A DNA stretch of 64,000 bases from Prunella strophiata (lineage: Eukaryota; Chordata; Aves; Passeriformes; Prunellidae), in contig JAZBQD010000034.1 in NCBI GenBank assembly GCA_036583965.1, positions 13,084,040-13,148,039 on the forward strand. The letters run 5' to 3'. The notes under the pieces were generated by a model. That model was not told the origin of the DNA. It ran no database searches and saw only the letters and a list, made by a program, of their open reading frames with translations. The position numbers and the translations under genes were made by a program. The first letter of the stretch is position 1; each line of letters opens with the position of its first letter. This document shows, piece after piece, positions 25,339 through 35,520 of the stretch.

Positions 25339-25353
25339 TTTTTTTTTTTTTTT
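25339..25353 (+). repeat. T homopolymer (15)
   Basis: Fifteen T in a row; codes the phenylalanine run of a chance frame. No retroposon is attached. Confidence 0.85.
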
Positions 25354-25671
25354 CTAAGAAAGGTACATTTCAGAGACTCCTGCTTTGATTTGTGCTGGAG
25401 AAATTGCTCCCCTGCTGCAGAGTGTGGGTTTTTAACACCAGCTAAACAAAACCACCTGATGGAAGGAGGTTACTCAAATGACTCATGCAAAAGCTTGAGC
25501 AAAAGGCATTTCAGGTATATAATGTTTTAGTGAGGCAGACAAGGCTAAAGGACTGAAAGGTGGAGGATTTTATGGCAAAGAAAAATATGTAATTGCAAAC
25601 AGTTGTAGTATTTCTTCAAGCTGATTCATAGAACACATGCATTAGTATATTAAGGCAAATGAATGTTTGTA

Positions 25672-25745
25672 GAACAACAGAATATCCTGAGTTGAAAGGA
25701 TCCCCAAAGGATCATCAAGTCCAACTTCTGGTCTGCACAGGACAA
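25672..25745 (-). repeat. CR1 3' tail, antisense
   Basis: On the plus strand it reads ACAGAATATCCTGAGTTG, AAAGGATCC, AAAGGATCATCAAGTCCAAC, then TTCTGG and TGCACAGGACA. This is the reverse complement of a CR1 3' end of the subfamily with ATATCCTGAGTTGG. It breaks off at 25745 into a local TTGTCCAATTT duplication. Confidence 0.85.
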
Positions 25746-25780
25746 AATTGTCCAATTTATCTTGTCCAATTTTGGACAAG
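25746..25780. repeat. Local duplication and perfect 9-bp-stem hairpin
   Basis: TTGTCCAATTT occurs twice within about 25 bases. The second copy forms a hairpin with arms CTTGTCCAA (25761-25769) and TTGGACAAG (25772-25780) and a two-base loop. It lies exactly where the CR1 tail ends. Confidence 0.7.
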
Positions 25781-25857
25781 AATGTCAATTGATGTCCAGG
25801 TGTTGTACACCAAGACTTGGGGTGCTGCAGTGCTGGGCAGCTGGTGAGCATTGAAGA

Positions 25858-25905
25858 AAGTCCAACCCTGACCTCTGTCATTGTGAAGCCATTCCTTCTT
25901 GTCTC
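25858..25905 (-). repeat. Short CR1-internal fragment, antisense
   Basis: The segment starting GTCCAACCCTGACCTCTGTC matches for 29 consecutive bases a segment of the larger antisense CR1 at 26251-26279. It then continues as AAGCCATTCCTTCTTGTC, which fits CR1 better than the second copy does. It is a separate CR1 piece or a local duplicate. Confidence 0.7.
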
Positions 25906-26044
25906 TGTGGGGCTTGGGCAGGGAGCCTGCTCCTGTCTGCTTGTGGGGCTGGGTTTAAAGGAGGGGGGCAATCCCTTTCTAACCTGGGATGTTCATGCTG
26001 AGTCCACTGCCAGTGGGTGCAGGACTGTGCTGGGGCTCACTTTG

Positions 26045-26365
26045 GTGATAATTTGGGTTTGGAGGGATCTTAAAGCTCACCCAGTTCCAACCCCCTGTCA
26101 TGGTGGGTCACCTTTCACTAGACCCCATTGCTTCAAGCCCCATCCAGCCTGGCCTTGGACACTTCCAGGGATGGGGCAGCCACAGCTTCTCTGGGCAACC
26201 TGTGCCAGGGCATCACCACCCTCACAGGGAGAATTTCTTCCTTACACCTGGTCCAACCCTGACCTCTGTCATTGTGAAGACACTCCTTGTTCTGTCACCC
26301 TCTGCCCTTGTCAAAAGTCCCTCTCCAGCTCTCTTGTAGCCTCTTTAGGCACTGGAAAGATGTCT
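26045..26365 (-). repeat. CR1 LINE 3' fragment, antisense, about 320 bp
   Basis: On the plus strand, the tail side (TTTGGGTTTGGAGGGATCTT, AGTTCCAACCCCCTGTCATG) comes first, then CCCATCCAGCCTGGCCTTGG, CACTTCCAGGGATGGGGCAG, CCACAGCTTCTCTGGGCAAC, GAATTTCTTCCTTACACC, TGTGAAGACACTCC and AAGTCCCTCTCCAGCTCTCT. That is the CR1 3' region in reverse order. A 188-codon plus-strand frame (25817-26383) runs through it; it is a chance antisense frame. Confidence 0.93.
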
Positions 26366-28311
26366 GTGCCACAGTCCAGTTAACTTCTGAATGGTCCAGT
26401 TTTGTCCCTGAGCTCTGATTTCTACACCCTCACAGGTTTTCTGCACTTGTTAGGGGCGTTGCTCACTGTGGAAGCAGTGGATAATTTGCAGCAGATATTT
26501 CAGGGACAAGCATTTGGCAAAAAGGGATACTTGTGTCCCTTCCTGCTGTGGGGGTCTGACAACATCTTCCTGCTATAATTGCTGAACAAATTAATGTTTT
26601 GAAACTGCACTGAGCACTCAAGAAGCCTCATAGATGTAGATAATTGCTCAATTGGATCCACTTTCTATTATTTTTTTCTGTCTTATAAATTAGCCCAAGA
26701 TGAATTTTCTGTAAAGGACTGAAACTAGTCAGAACCTGAAATTTTCTTTTGGTGGGAAATTTTTTTCATTTCAAGACAACTAGAACTGAAATGAAAAGAT
26801 GCAATTATGTGATGAAAGACAAATACCAAAGAAAAGTATGTGAATTATTCACAACTTCTTTATTATTTCAATAAGAGCATGCTATTACCTTTCTATATTT
26901 CTGAAATTTTAATATGATGAAATATTTCATTTCAATTACTTGAAAACATATTTTAGTACCTTAAACATGTGTAAGTGGAACTGAGTTAATATTTCAGCAT
27001 GATACAAAATTTGAAATTTAATTAATTGAAATAATGGGTAAAAAACTGGGGTTTGTGTTTTAGAACACAATGAGTGTTGTTCACATATTTTTGATTTTTG
27101 TTTGTCCAGGATGGAGGTATTGCATGTATTTTCAGTTTTACAGGAATGGATGTTCTCCAGGAGAAGAACTCCATTAAAGTTTGAACTTCTCAGTCTGGTT
27201 TTCAGCCTATGATGAGAAAAACAAAAACTTTGAAGAGAACATGCAATGATAGGGAATCTGTCCTGTGTGTGCTGTATGTCTGTCCCAAACTAGAAATGTG
27301 AGCACTGGGCTGTTAATGTCATAAACATGGACCAGGTTGAATTTGGGGCAGGGGCTGCTTGTTGCATAGGTTGGGCATGTAGAGTTTAAGATCTTCACCC
27401 TGAATCTTGGGATTCTATAGTCCATAGAAGCACTTGGTGTGTGTGAGGGTGAAATTAGAGGGCAGGAGCTGCTTTTACTGGCTCGAAAATTTATCCTTTC
27501 TGATTACATTACCATTGGAATAAATAAGCTTCCAAGAAACCAAAGAAGCTTTTCCCCTCCTCTGTGTCTCCTCACAGATAATGATGGTGCTGAGCTGGGA
27601 TGTTTCTGAGAGTTCTCCTTTCCTGTGACTATCTGGCAAACCCAGACAAAGCATTTGAATGGGCAGCTTTTGGTGGTGGCATCATCAGAGCACCAGGTTT
27701 CATTGGAGTCCTTGGTGAATGGCTTATCCATTCCTTCAGGAGGCTCCAAGGATGGTAAAAGTAGAAAATAGACAGAATGTTTTGTTGAGCAAGAGTCTTC
27801 TGTACTGACAGTATTTTCCCCTGTCCTCCACGCTGTGCCAGCTGTGGTGTGTGCCCTGTGGCATCTGCAGTGATGGTTTGTGTGTTATCTGCTGATACAG
27901 TGTCTGCACCTGGTGGGGCATAGCTGGTGTGATGGGCCTGGGTCAGCTGAATTTGGAAAGGCATAAATCTTGTCCTGATCTTCTAAAACCAAGAGTATAA
28001 CAGCATCCAGGGATTTTATGACATCTCCCTAGAGATGCTTTGTGCCAAGCTGGCAGCAGGTCTAACTCTACCTGGCTCAGCAGGCTGGTGCTTGCAGAGG
28101 AGGAGGATGCTGAGTGACTGTCACACAGGGGTGTGCTGGGGCTCTTCCCAAGTGAACCCCTTCCCAGAGGCTCCTTCTGCCTGGAGATATTGTCTATTTG
28201 CAAAGAAATCCAGAGTGCTAAGGAAATGCTTTTTTGTAGCTGAAGCCATCTCAGTGTCAGCCATGCACTGTTCTGGTGGCATTCCTTCTCCCTGGAGGGG
28301 GGAAGACCTAT
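26366..28311. other. Gene-free unique sequence
   Basis: No gene or repeat is recognised. 26640-27080 is strongly AT-rich. The longest open frame is 111 codons on the minus strand (27629-27964), unrecognised. Confidence 0.6.
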
Positions 28312-28756
28312 TGTGAAAGTAGGTGAGCCCTGTGATAGGGAAGAATGATAGAAAGTAGGTGAGCCCTGTGATAGGGAAGAATGATATATCTGAATCTATG
28401 TTATTCAGAAGGCTATTTTATTATTATATTATCATAAAGAATACTATATTTACTATACTAAAGAATACAGAAAAAGGATTCTACAACAATGTTAAAGAGA
28501 GAATAATTAAAACTCGTGACTCTTTCTAGAGTCCTGACACAGCTTGGCCCCTGTTGGCTAATAAGTCATAATAACTCACACTAGTGTTTAATCAAGTAAT
28601 CACCTTCAGGTAAACAATCTCTAACCTCATTTTACATGAGCACAACACAGGAGAAATAAATGAGATAAGAATTGTTTTCTTTTCTCTGGGCCTCTCTCTA
28701 CCTTTTCAGTTTCCCAGGAAAAAAACCTGAGTGAAAGAATCATGTTTAGAAATGCA
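28312..28756 (+). mobile_element. Solo LTR of an endogenous retrovirus (passerine type)
   Basis: Starting at TGTGAAAG (28312), the sequence shows the pattern I recall for a songbird ERV LTR. The TTATTCAGAAGGCTATTT segment (from about 28400) is followed by an AT-rich TACTATA-like array, AAAACTCGTGACTCTTTC, then AGAGTCCTGACACAGCTTGG, CATGAGCACAACACAGGAGA, AATGAGATAAGAATTG and a TTTCCCAGGAAAAAAACC segment. A short hairpin GACTCT-TTCT-AGAGTC lies at 28518-28533. No internal gag, pol or env sequence is attached, so it looks like a solo LTR. The 3' end near 28756 is approximate, and no clear target duplication was found, so one end may be truncated. The family name is not assigned. Confidence 0.8.
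28315..28386 (+). repeat. Perfect 36-bp tandem duplication (2 copies)
   Basis: The 36-base unit starting GAAAGTAGGTGAGCCC and ending AGAATGATA is present at 28315-28350 and 28351-28386 without a single difference. It lies three bases inside the start of the LTR. Zero divergence between copies, against an LTR that has clearly drifted, suggests a duplication younger than the insertion. Confidence 0.93.
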
Positions 28757-31700
28757 GGTACTACAGAGACCCTCCCCACCAGCAACAAAATGCTGAATAC
28801 CAGTGGTCACTGGAACAGCAGAGGCTGGGAGGGGAGCAGACAGAGCTTCTCTCTTGTGGATGGAATAAGGAAGGGAGAGGGCTGGCATCTGACTGGCATG
28901 TAAAGCCTCAGCAAAGCCAGATGATTTAAAGATTCTTGTAGCAGACATTTCACTCAGCCAGCTCTGGGTTTGTTGTTCTGCCCATAAGCCTCTTCCCTGG
29001 ACTCCATAATTCTTGATAAGATGGACAAATACAGTATTGTGAGTTTAATGCTGATGAGAATCTCTGCAGCACAAATAATGGGGCAATGGGATCCTTACCC
29101 TGCTGCCTCTGTGCATGGTGAGGGGACAAGGACAGATGTTCCTGGCTGGCAGCAGGGAGGCTGAACACTGCAGACAGTTATTTAGAGGTCAGCTGTGTAG
29201 TGATAATGAGATATTGATAAGCTGCACATCTTTGTTGACAGAGGCTGTGTGTCCTGGCACTTGCTGTGCTGGGGTGAGGTGAGAGGGTCCAGGGCTGGGT
29301 CATTGCTGGGGTCTTGCACTGCTCTGCCAAGAGATGCTCTGGCTCTGTGCTGGCTGTGGCAGGGACCTTGCTGGCCCTGCAGGGATGGGAGGTGCATGGT
29401 GCTAGTGCAGCTGGGGCAGGAGCATGTGCACTGATCTGCAGCCACACACCCTGGCTGGAGCAGGGTGATGCCTCATCCACATGTGCAGTGTTTGGCACCT
29501 TGCTTCTCCTCTGTGAGGAGTGGTAACCATAAACCATCTGTATAAGGAGAGATTTGTAAGGTTTACATTTATTAAAGTTTGTAAAGCACTCTTTGCTGCT
29601 GCAAACAGATGCTGGTGCTAGGTACACAGGATTATTTTACTTCTGCATCACTTGGGAGAGCTGCTGTGATTTGTTGTTTTCCTGGCTCCTGGGGAATCTG
29701 CAAAGACTCTTGGCTGCTTTGCAGTCCCAAATGAGATTTTTCTGCATCCTTAATGCATTGAATTTACTGTAATATAAAGAACATCATGACACCCAGGTGG
29801 TTTCATATCAGATTTCATATGAATAACATTATGGCCAAGCTCAACTTCTAATAAGAAACTGTAGCCCACTGCTCTTGCCTTTGTCATTGTTTAGGATTTT
29901 ATTGTTTTTGTAATGAAGAGAAATAGTTTGATACAAATGTATATTGAACATGATCACCAGCAGGAAAAATTTTGCCCTGTATTTCAAGTTTGGTTCAAGA
30001 CAGAGTTTTTTGGTCTGAACATGGATGGGTTCAGGTTTTTGTATCCTTTGAATAGGATCCAAATAGGAAGGGAGAGAAGCCTGAGGTCTGAATGACTGCA
30101 ACCCAGGACAAAATGTTTGCAACTGCAGCAAGTAAAGGATGAGCATCACTGCTGCTCCTGGTGGCTGCCAGTGCTTTGGGTACAGAGAACAGACTCAGGT
30201 CAGGATATTCATCATCCCTAAGGATTTCCACTTGCTGGTTGTTTCTGGAAAACTTCCCTCATCTTTGTTGTCAACAATGATTACACAGAGCTTGTAAAAC
30301 TCTTCTTTATTCAATTTTAGAGATAGGAAAATAACATTAGATGTTGAAAAGAATTGTGTCCCATGTGGAAGGAATGATGTTAAAACAGAAACTACAGTGG
30401 TTTAGAAAAAGGAAAAGAAGTTGTAAGCAGGGAGCCAGTATCTACCAAGACACTTTGAGAGAAGGCACTGGGAGGAGAAACCCTGCTTAGCATATAACCA
30501 TGGCTTGGCCAAATTGCTCTGAATTGCCAGGCCTGTGAGAGACAGCAGAATAAAGCCCAGATATAATCTGCTCAATTTGGGCCAGAAAGGTTGTATGATA
30601 TTTTCTTCCAAATGAAGCTTTCATCTCTGGTTGGTTTTTCCTTTGTTTTCTTTTTTTTCTAACACAGCAGCTTTGATGTTGGATTGTGAGTGGAGCAGGG
30701 CTGAGTAGAGCTGCCCATGCAGGGTGGTTTGGAGACCCCTCCCCCCCAGGCTGGCAGAGAGAAACTTGCTTTTTGTATTTATTTATCTTCTGCAGAATCT
30801 GCATTTTCCATGGAAATGAGCTGAAATCTGCTGAGGTAATTTTGTGCTTGGCTATTGATTAAGCCCCTCCTGCTCAGCAGGTGTTTGTTGTCCAAACACT
30901 CTTTTTGTTTCTCCTTGTTGATGGTAATGTCTGTGCACTTATCAGAAAAGAGAGGACTCTTCTTTATCTGGCCATTGATTTCAGACACAGCTCTCTTGTC
31001 CAGCTGTGCCCTTCCTCTAACAGCTGCTGGATGGGCACTGCAGGAGGACATGGAGCTTATGTAGTAGCTGAGTGATATTTTGGAGTTTTTTGTTGCTAAT
31101 GAGAATATTTTTGAGCTGATTGAAATGGGTGTTAATATTGAAAGAGATGCTGTGTTGCTGATCTAAGTGTGCAGACAGGTTGTATAGATCCCTGCTCTGC
31201 TATTCCAGAGAGAAGTTAGTCTTAGATGAAATGATGATTTAAAGCCCAAGTGAGGAGTATGGAAATTTTTAATGTATAATTTAGAATAAAAGTTTGATCA
31301 TCATAATATATATCCCATTTTGACATTTCCAAAACAAAGGGCTTTTCTATCTCCAAAAGTATGATTTGAGAGTAACCTTAATTGGTATATAGATTTTTAT
31401 TTTAAATGAAAGTAACTAAAAGAGACATTCTGACTGGAAGCCACATTTTTGTTTGTTCTTTGACACAAGAGAAATCTGGCTCATTGTTATGATGAAAATA
31501 TTTTCTTTTTTTTTTTTTTTGTACACCTCTGGGTTTTTCTGCCTGAAAACATCTGTTTCTCACAGGCCCACTTAGTCCCTGTTTCTTGAGTGTCCTGGGA
31601 AAAGTATTGCTGCAAGAGAGAGGATGGGAAAGGACAGAAAAGGAAAGGCTCATCCTTTTCTGGGACACAACAGCAGAGCTGAGAGGTCCATGGGACTAAA

Positions 31701-34060
31701 TTGTGTGCTGCTTTGAAACTATGTCAAATTAATTTTCTGCCTGTTGGTACAATGACAACCTCTGGCAATGGCACTGACTTGAAAGGCAATAAACAAGGAA
31801 ATTGCATATTCTATTGCCAGTGTATTAATTTCATTGTTTGAAACATGAACTCATTTTCTGCCATTGCCCTGGGTAGTCTGTGTGTGCATGTGCAGGTACA
31901 GGGCACTTGGGAAGGTCTGTTCCTTGTCCCTGCAGAGGAGGGGAGAGGACAGAATGATTTTCCTGTTGGTGTTTTGGTTGGTGACCCTTCCTGGCCTCTT
32001 GGCAGCACAGGAGATGTGCAATTCACCTTAACAGGCTCCCACATCCATGAGAGAAGGAGGTGTTTGCAGTCACACTGCTCCATGCTTTTCATATAAAACC
32101 CTTATCCAAGGTTTCTGTCCTTAAACTCCTGACTGCTCTGTGATTTTTATTGAAAGTTGTCAATTGAAAATGTCCTTTTCAGAGAGATAATAATGTCCAG
32201 GTGCAGGGCTGTTTTTTCAGTGTTATTCCACTAAATTATCATTCATGAAAGGGGCTGGAGATGGTTTTCAGGCTGAAATTTAAAATTGCCAGAATTAGAA
32301 TAGAGGTTAAAAAGTATTTCTTGTAATACATGTTTAGTTTTGCTGGAGAGTCAATTTTCTTTAGGTTTAATCAAGGTCATTAGAACAATGACAGGGCTGA
32401 ATTTGCTTGTAAATTTTGTGTCTGGAAGCAGAAATTGCTACAAGATTCTTCACACAGATGTGCAGCATGTGCTGAATACCTGGGCTGATATGTCACAAAG
32501 GTTAACTGATTTATTGCATGTAGGATAAATAAATAACTTTCTGATTGTAGCTGGCTTGTGGACAAGGTGATCATATTTTGGTGCAAATGAATTTATCTTT
32601 CCAAGTTTCATGACTAGTTCACTGAAGCACAGGTATTTCTGTACTGGGGGAGGAATGCTACTTACATCCAGATCAAATGTATGCTTTAAAAATATCTGTA
32701 AACCAGATTCAAACAGTGAAACTCTGTTGAAGTCAACAGAGAATGGAGGGATGCTGCTCTTTAAAGAGCAATGAAGAAATTGTAATTTCACAAGTAATGG
32801 ATCAGCCCTACCCATTTAACTCCTAAACTGATTATTTTGTCTTTTCTTAGGGAAAGACTAATTAAATGACTAAGCAATTGGGATAGAGTGACACTGAAAT
32901 GGGGTGTGGAATAAAATGCTCCTTCTTTCATGGATCAAGAAGCCAGGTAACAATTTCAAGTGCTCCTGAACCCAATACTCTTCCAAGTTACATTTAGAAC
33001 TGATGATTAAGCTGCCTTTAACTTTTTAATCTTGAACTGATATTGAGAAGTCTTTAAAAAGATGTTAGAGTAAAACAACGGACTTTCTAATCAATCACAC
33101 AAAATTATAATATATTGGAAACTTATTATTAATAATGGACTATTATTCTTTATGTATCACATCTTACTATCTAATCTATCTATATTAGTTACTTTTAAAA
33201 GGAATGGGGTGATAAATTACTCCATTAAAACAGAACGAAGAGACTTAAGCTCTTCAACAGGGAAAATTACAAAAGGGATTTTTACAGTGGCTTCGCAGCT
33301 TTGCCAAGCACATCACACACTATTGGATTCCTGGGAGCTGAGCAGGACATGGAGGGATTGGCATTGATGTGAACCCTGAGTTGTGGTGCAGAGCTGGGCC
33401 TTATGAGGGCCACCTCTGCAGCTGCAGTGTGTGCTTTCAGTTTTGCTTTTCAACCTGGTGATGATGAATTAGATCCAAAAGCCTTTTGGTTTGGGCTCCT
33501 GTCAGCTTCCATTGTGTCTCTGGTGCCTTCAGCAAGACTGTGAGTTAGGGAGACTTCTCTACTTGACTCAGTGTAGTTGCTGATAAAAGGAAAAGAAAGC
33601 AACAGCCCTTTCCTCAAGCTCTCTAAGGCTGTGGAGAAAATCTGTAGGAGAACTGGAGTGAAGAACAGTGTCAGGACATTTGCATTCCAGTTTTTGCTTT
33701 GTAATTTGCCCATCTCCATCTCATTTTCTATCACTTTGGGGCAAGCTTTGTAAAACTGACGGAAACAGTCTGCTCTGTGTGGTTTGTTGCTGTGGGCACC
33801 CTTTCCCTGACAGGTGTGGATTTATTGCACTCTCTCCTTGATGCACTTGTTTCCTCCCTCCAGCATGCTGTGTGAGTCTCTCCTCATGGTCCCTTGGGTA
33901 CGTGCCAGGCTTGGGAGACAAGAGTAGAGATGAGCACATATGTGCTTGCATCCATAATGGGTGGAGGAAAAGTCTGAAAAATAGCAGTCTGCTATTTCCC
34001 TGCAGGCAAATAAAGAGCAGATTTTGTGGGGCTCAGGGAGAATACTGCCTCTCAGATTTC
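28757..34060. other. Gene-free unique sequence
   Basis: No gene or interspersed repeat is recognised. The 149-codon minus-strand frame at 29178-29627 is rich in S, T, P, A, C and H and matches no family. A run of 15 T lies at 31506-31520, a C-rich run at 30738-30748 and a perfect 16-bp palindrome (TGCTCTTTAAAGAGCA) at 32755-32770. Sequence from 33000 to 33200 is very AT-rich. Confidence 0.65.
31506..31520 (+). repeat. T homopolymer (15)
   Basis: Fifteen T in a row preceded by ATTTTC. No retroposon body is recognised next to it. Confidence 0.85.
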
Positions 34061-34092
34061 TGACCTCTCAGCTTTTTGACCTCTCAGCTTTT
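34061..34092 (+). repeat. Perfect 16-bp tandem duplication
   Basis: TGACCTCTCAGCTTTT occurs at 34061-34076 and again at 34077-34092 with no mismatch. It is a simple local duplication. A partial third CCTCTCAG, without the TTTT, lies just upstream at 34048-34055. Confidence 0.9.
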
Positions 34093-35463
34093 GAGGCGGG
34101 TTCAGACTCAGGTGGATGACCTGGACTGGACAAATTGCTGAGGACATGAGCTGCTTGGGGCTGTTTGAGTTTCTCTGGGCATCCAGTTTGAGTTCTCTGG
34201 GCTGGGGAGAATCATGATCTTGGCACTGTTGTGTGCAGGTGCAAGTTCATCCACGTTGTTCATTGCTGTAACTTATTGCAATTAGAATGGCACCTAAAAG
34301 ATTGGATTGGTGTCACGTGGCACAGGGCATTGGGAGAGCTGCCAGGTGCAGAAAGAGAATTTGGAAACTCAGATGAGTGGAAAGAGAAAATCAAACAAAC
34401 GAGCAGAATGGGATTCATCTATTTGCATGTTTTAGCTCTGCAGTGCACATAAAAGGGAAAAATCAATTTACTGAAATCCTAAATAAATAACTGATAAAAG
34501 AACACATTCTTATTGAATTGAAAACAAAAAAGGAAATGGTAAATAAATGATTGTCTGAATGGGTAAAAGTGTGAAATGCAGCAGTAGCAGTAGTCCTCTT
34601 TTAGAGGAGGGCTAAAGGCACTACATTTTCATATGAAACAAAATACAAAATTGGCATAAATTGTGGATCAAGGCCTACTAGTAAGAGGCCTTTGTTTACT
34701 GATGCTTTAAACAGCTCATTTTTCTCCTCATTTTGATTTAAAATAATCTAAAATGGTGGGGAGGGATTTTCTGGGAAAGAAGCACAGTGTGCAGCCTAAT
34801 CTTCATCCCGCAGACTTTACTGGCATTATCATAAAAATGCTGGAGGTTTTCTTGGTTTTGAACTCATTTTTCTGAGATTCTTGACAAATGAGCCCAAGTG
34901 CATTAATAATGGAACTGGAGTGATTTTCATGTCTGTGGGGAAACAGGCAGTCTATTTGCACTTTGTGTTTGCATTGTCTTTGTCAGCCTTGGTGACACCC
35001 CACTGGCAACAACAAAACCTTTGCCTGGGGTTTGCTTTGGCTGGGCTGGGATTTCCCAGTGCACTGCATCAGTGCTCTTCCAGCTGGTTCTGTTTTAAAC
35101 TTCAGCATTGATGGCTGTTGACTTCTAGGGAGCAAGCTGGAAATAAAGGGCAGTGCAGGTGCTCTTTATATGACCCTTTGCATGGAGATTTCCCATCCAC
35201 TTCCCAAATACAGTATCCCAGATTAATTCAGCTGTGTTAGCCACAACTGTCAGTAGTAAATCCACTGATTTTGGGATGTTGGTGGGTTTATCTACTGCCT
35301 ATGATGAGTAACAGTGTGATTGCTCAGCTGAGGATGCAATTGCCTTGAGTTGAGCTGGATGTCCCCAAGGATGCTGCAGCTGTGGGAGCCAGGAGCTGGC
35401 TACTGTCAGTCCTCCTGGCACTCCTCAGTGCACTTGTACTCATTTCATAGAAGAGAATTGTGG
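34093..35463. other. Gene-free unique sequence
   Basis: No gene or repeat recognised. Sequence near 34480-34560 is A-rich, with several AAATAAAT units that are also poly(A)-signal-like but have no gene upstream. Confidence 0.6.
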
Positions 35464-35520
35464 AATCATAGAATGGTTTGGGTTGGAATGGACTTTAAAG
35501 TTCCCATCCCCCTGCAATCT
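35464..35520 (-). repeat. CR1 3' tail, antisense
   Basis: On the plus strand it reads AATCATAGAATGGTTTGGGT, TGGAATGGACTTTAAAGTTC, CCATCCCCCTGCAATC. This is the reverse complement of the last 55 or so bases of a CR1 3' end, well preserved at the terminal octamer region and then abruptly truncated. Confidence 0.88.

Larger units (their letters stand above)
24187..25671. other. Gene-free sequence with a candidate conserved block
   Basis: No gene is recognised. The block 24530-24710 has features of conserved non-coding DNA and is listed separately. A run of 15 T lies at 25339-25353. The 127-codon plus-strand frame at 25147-25530 reads through this T run and has no recognisable domain. Confidence 0.6.

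Noticed and set aside
25817..26383. 188-codon plus-strand frame, the longest in the window
   Set aside because: It runs antisense through a CR1 fragment and has no domain; CR1 antisense commonly stays open by chance.
29178..29627. 149-codon minus-strand frame rich in S, T, P, A, C and H
   Set aside because: Compositionally explained by GC-richer, CpG-poor DNA; overlapping frames exist on both strands and no family is recognised.
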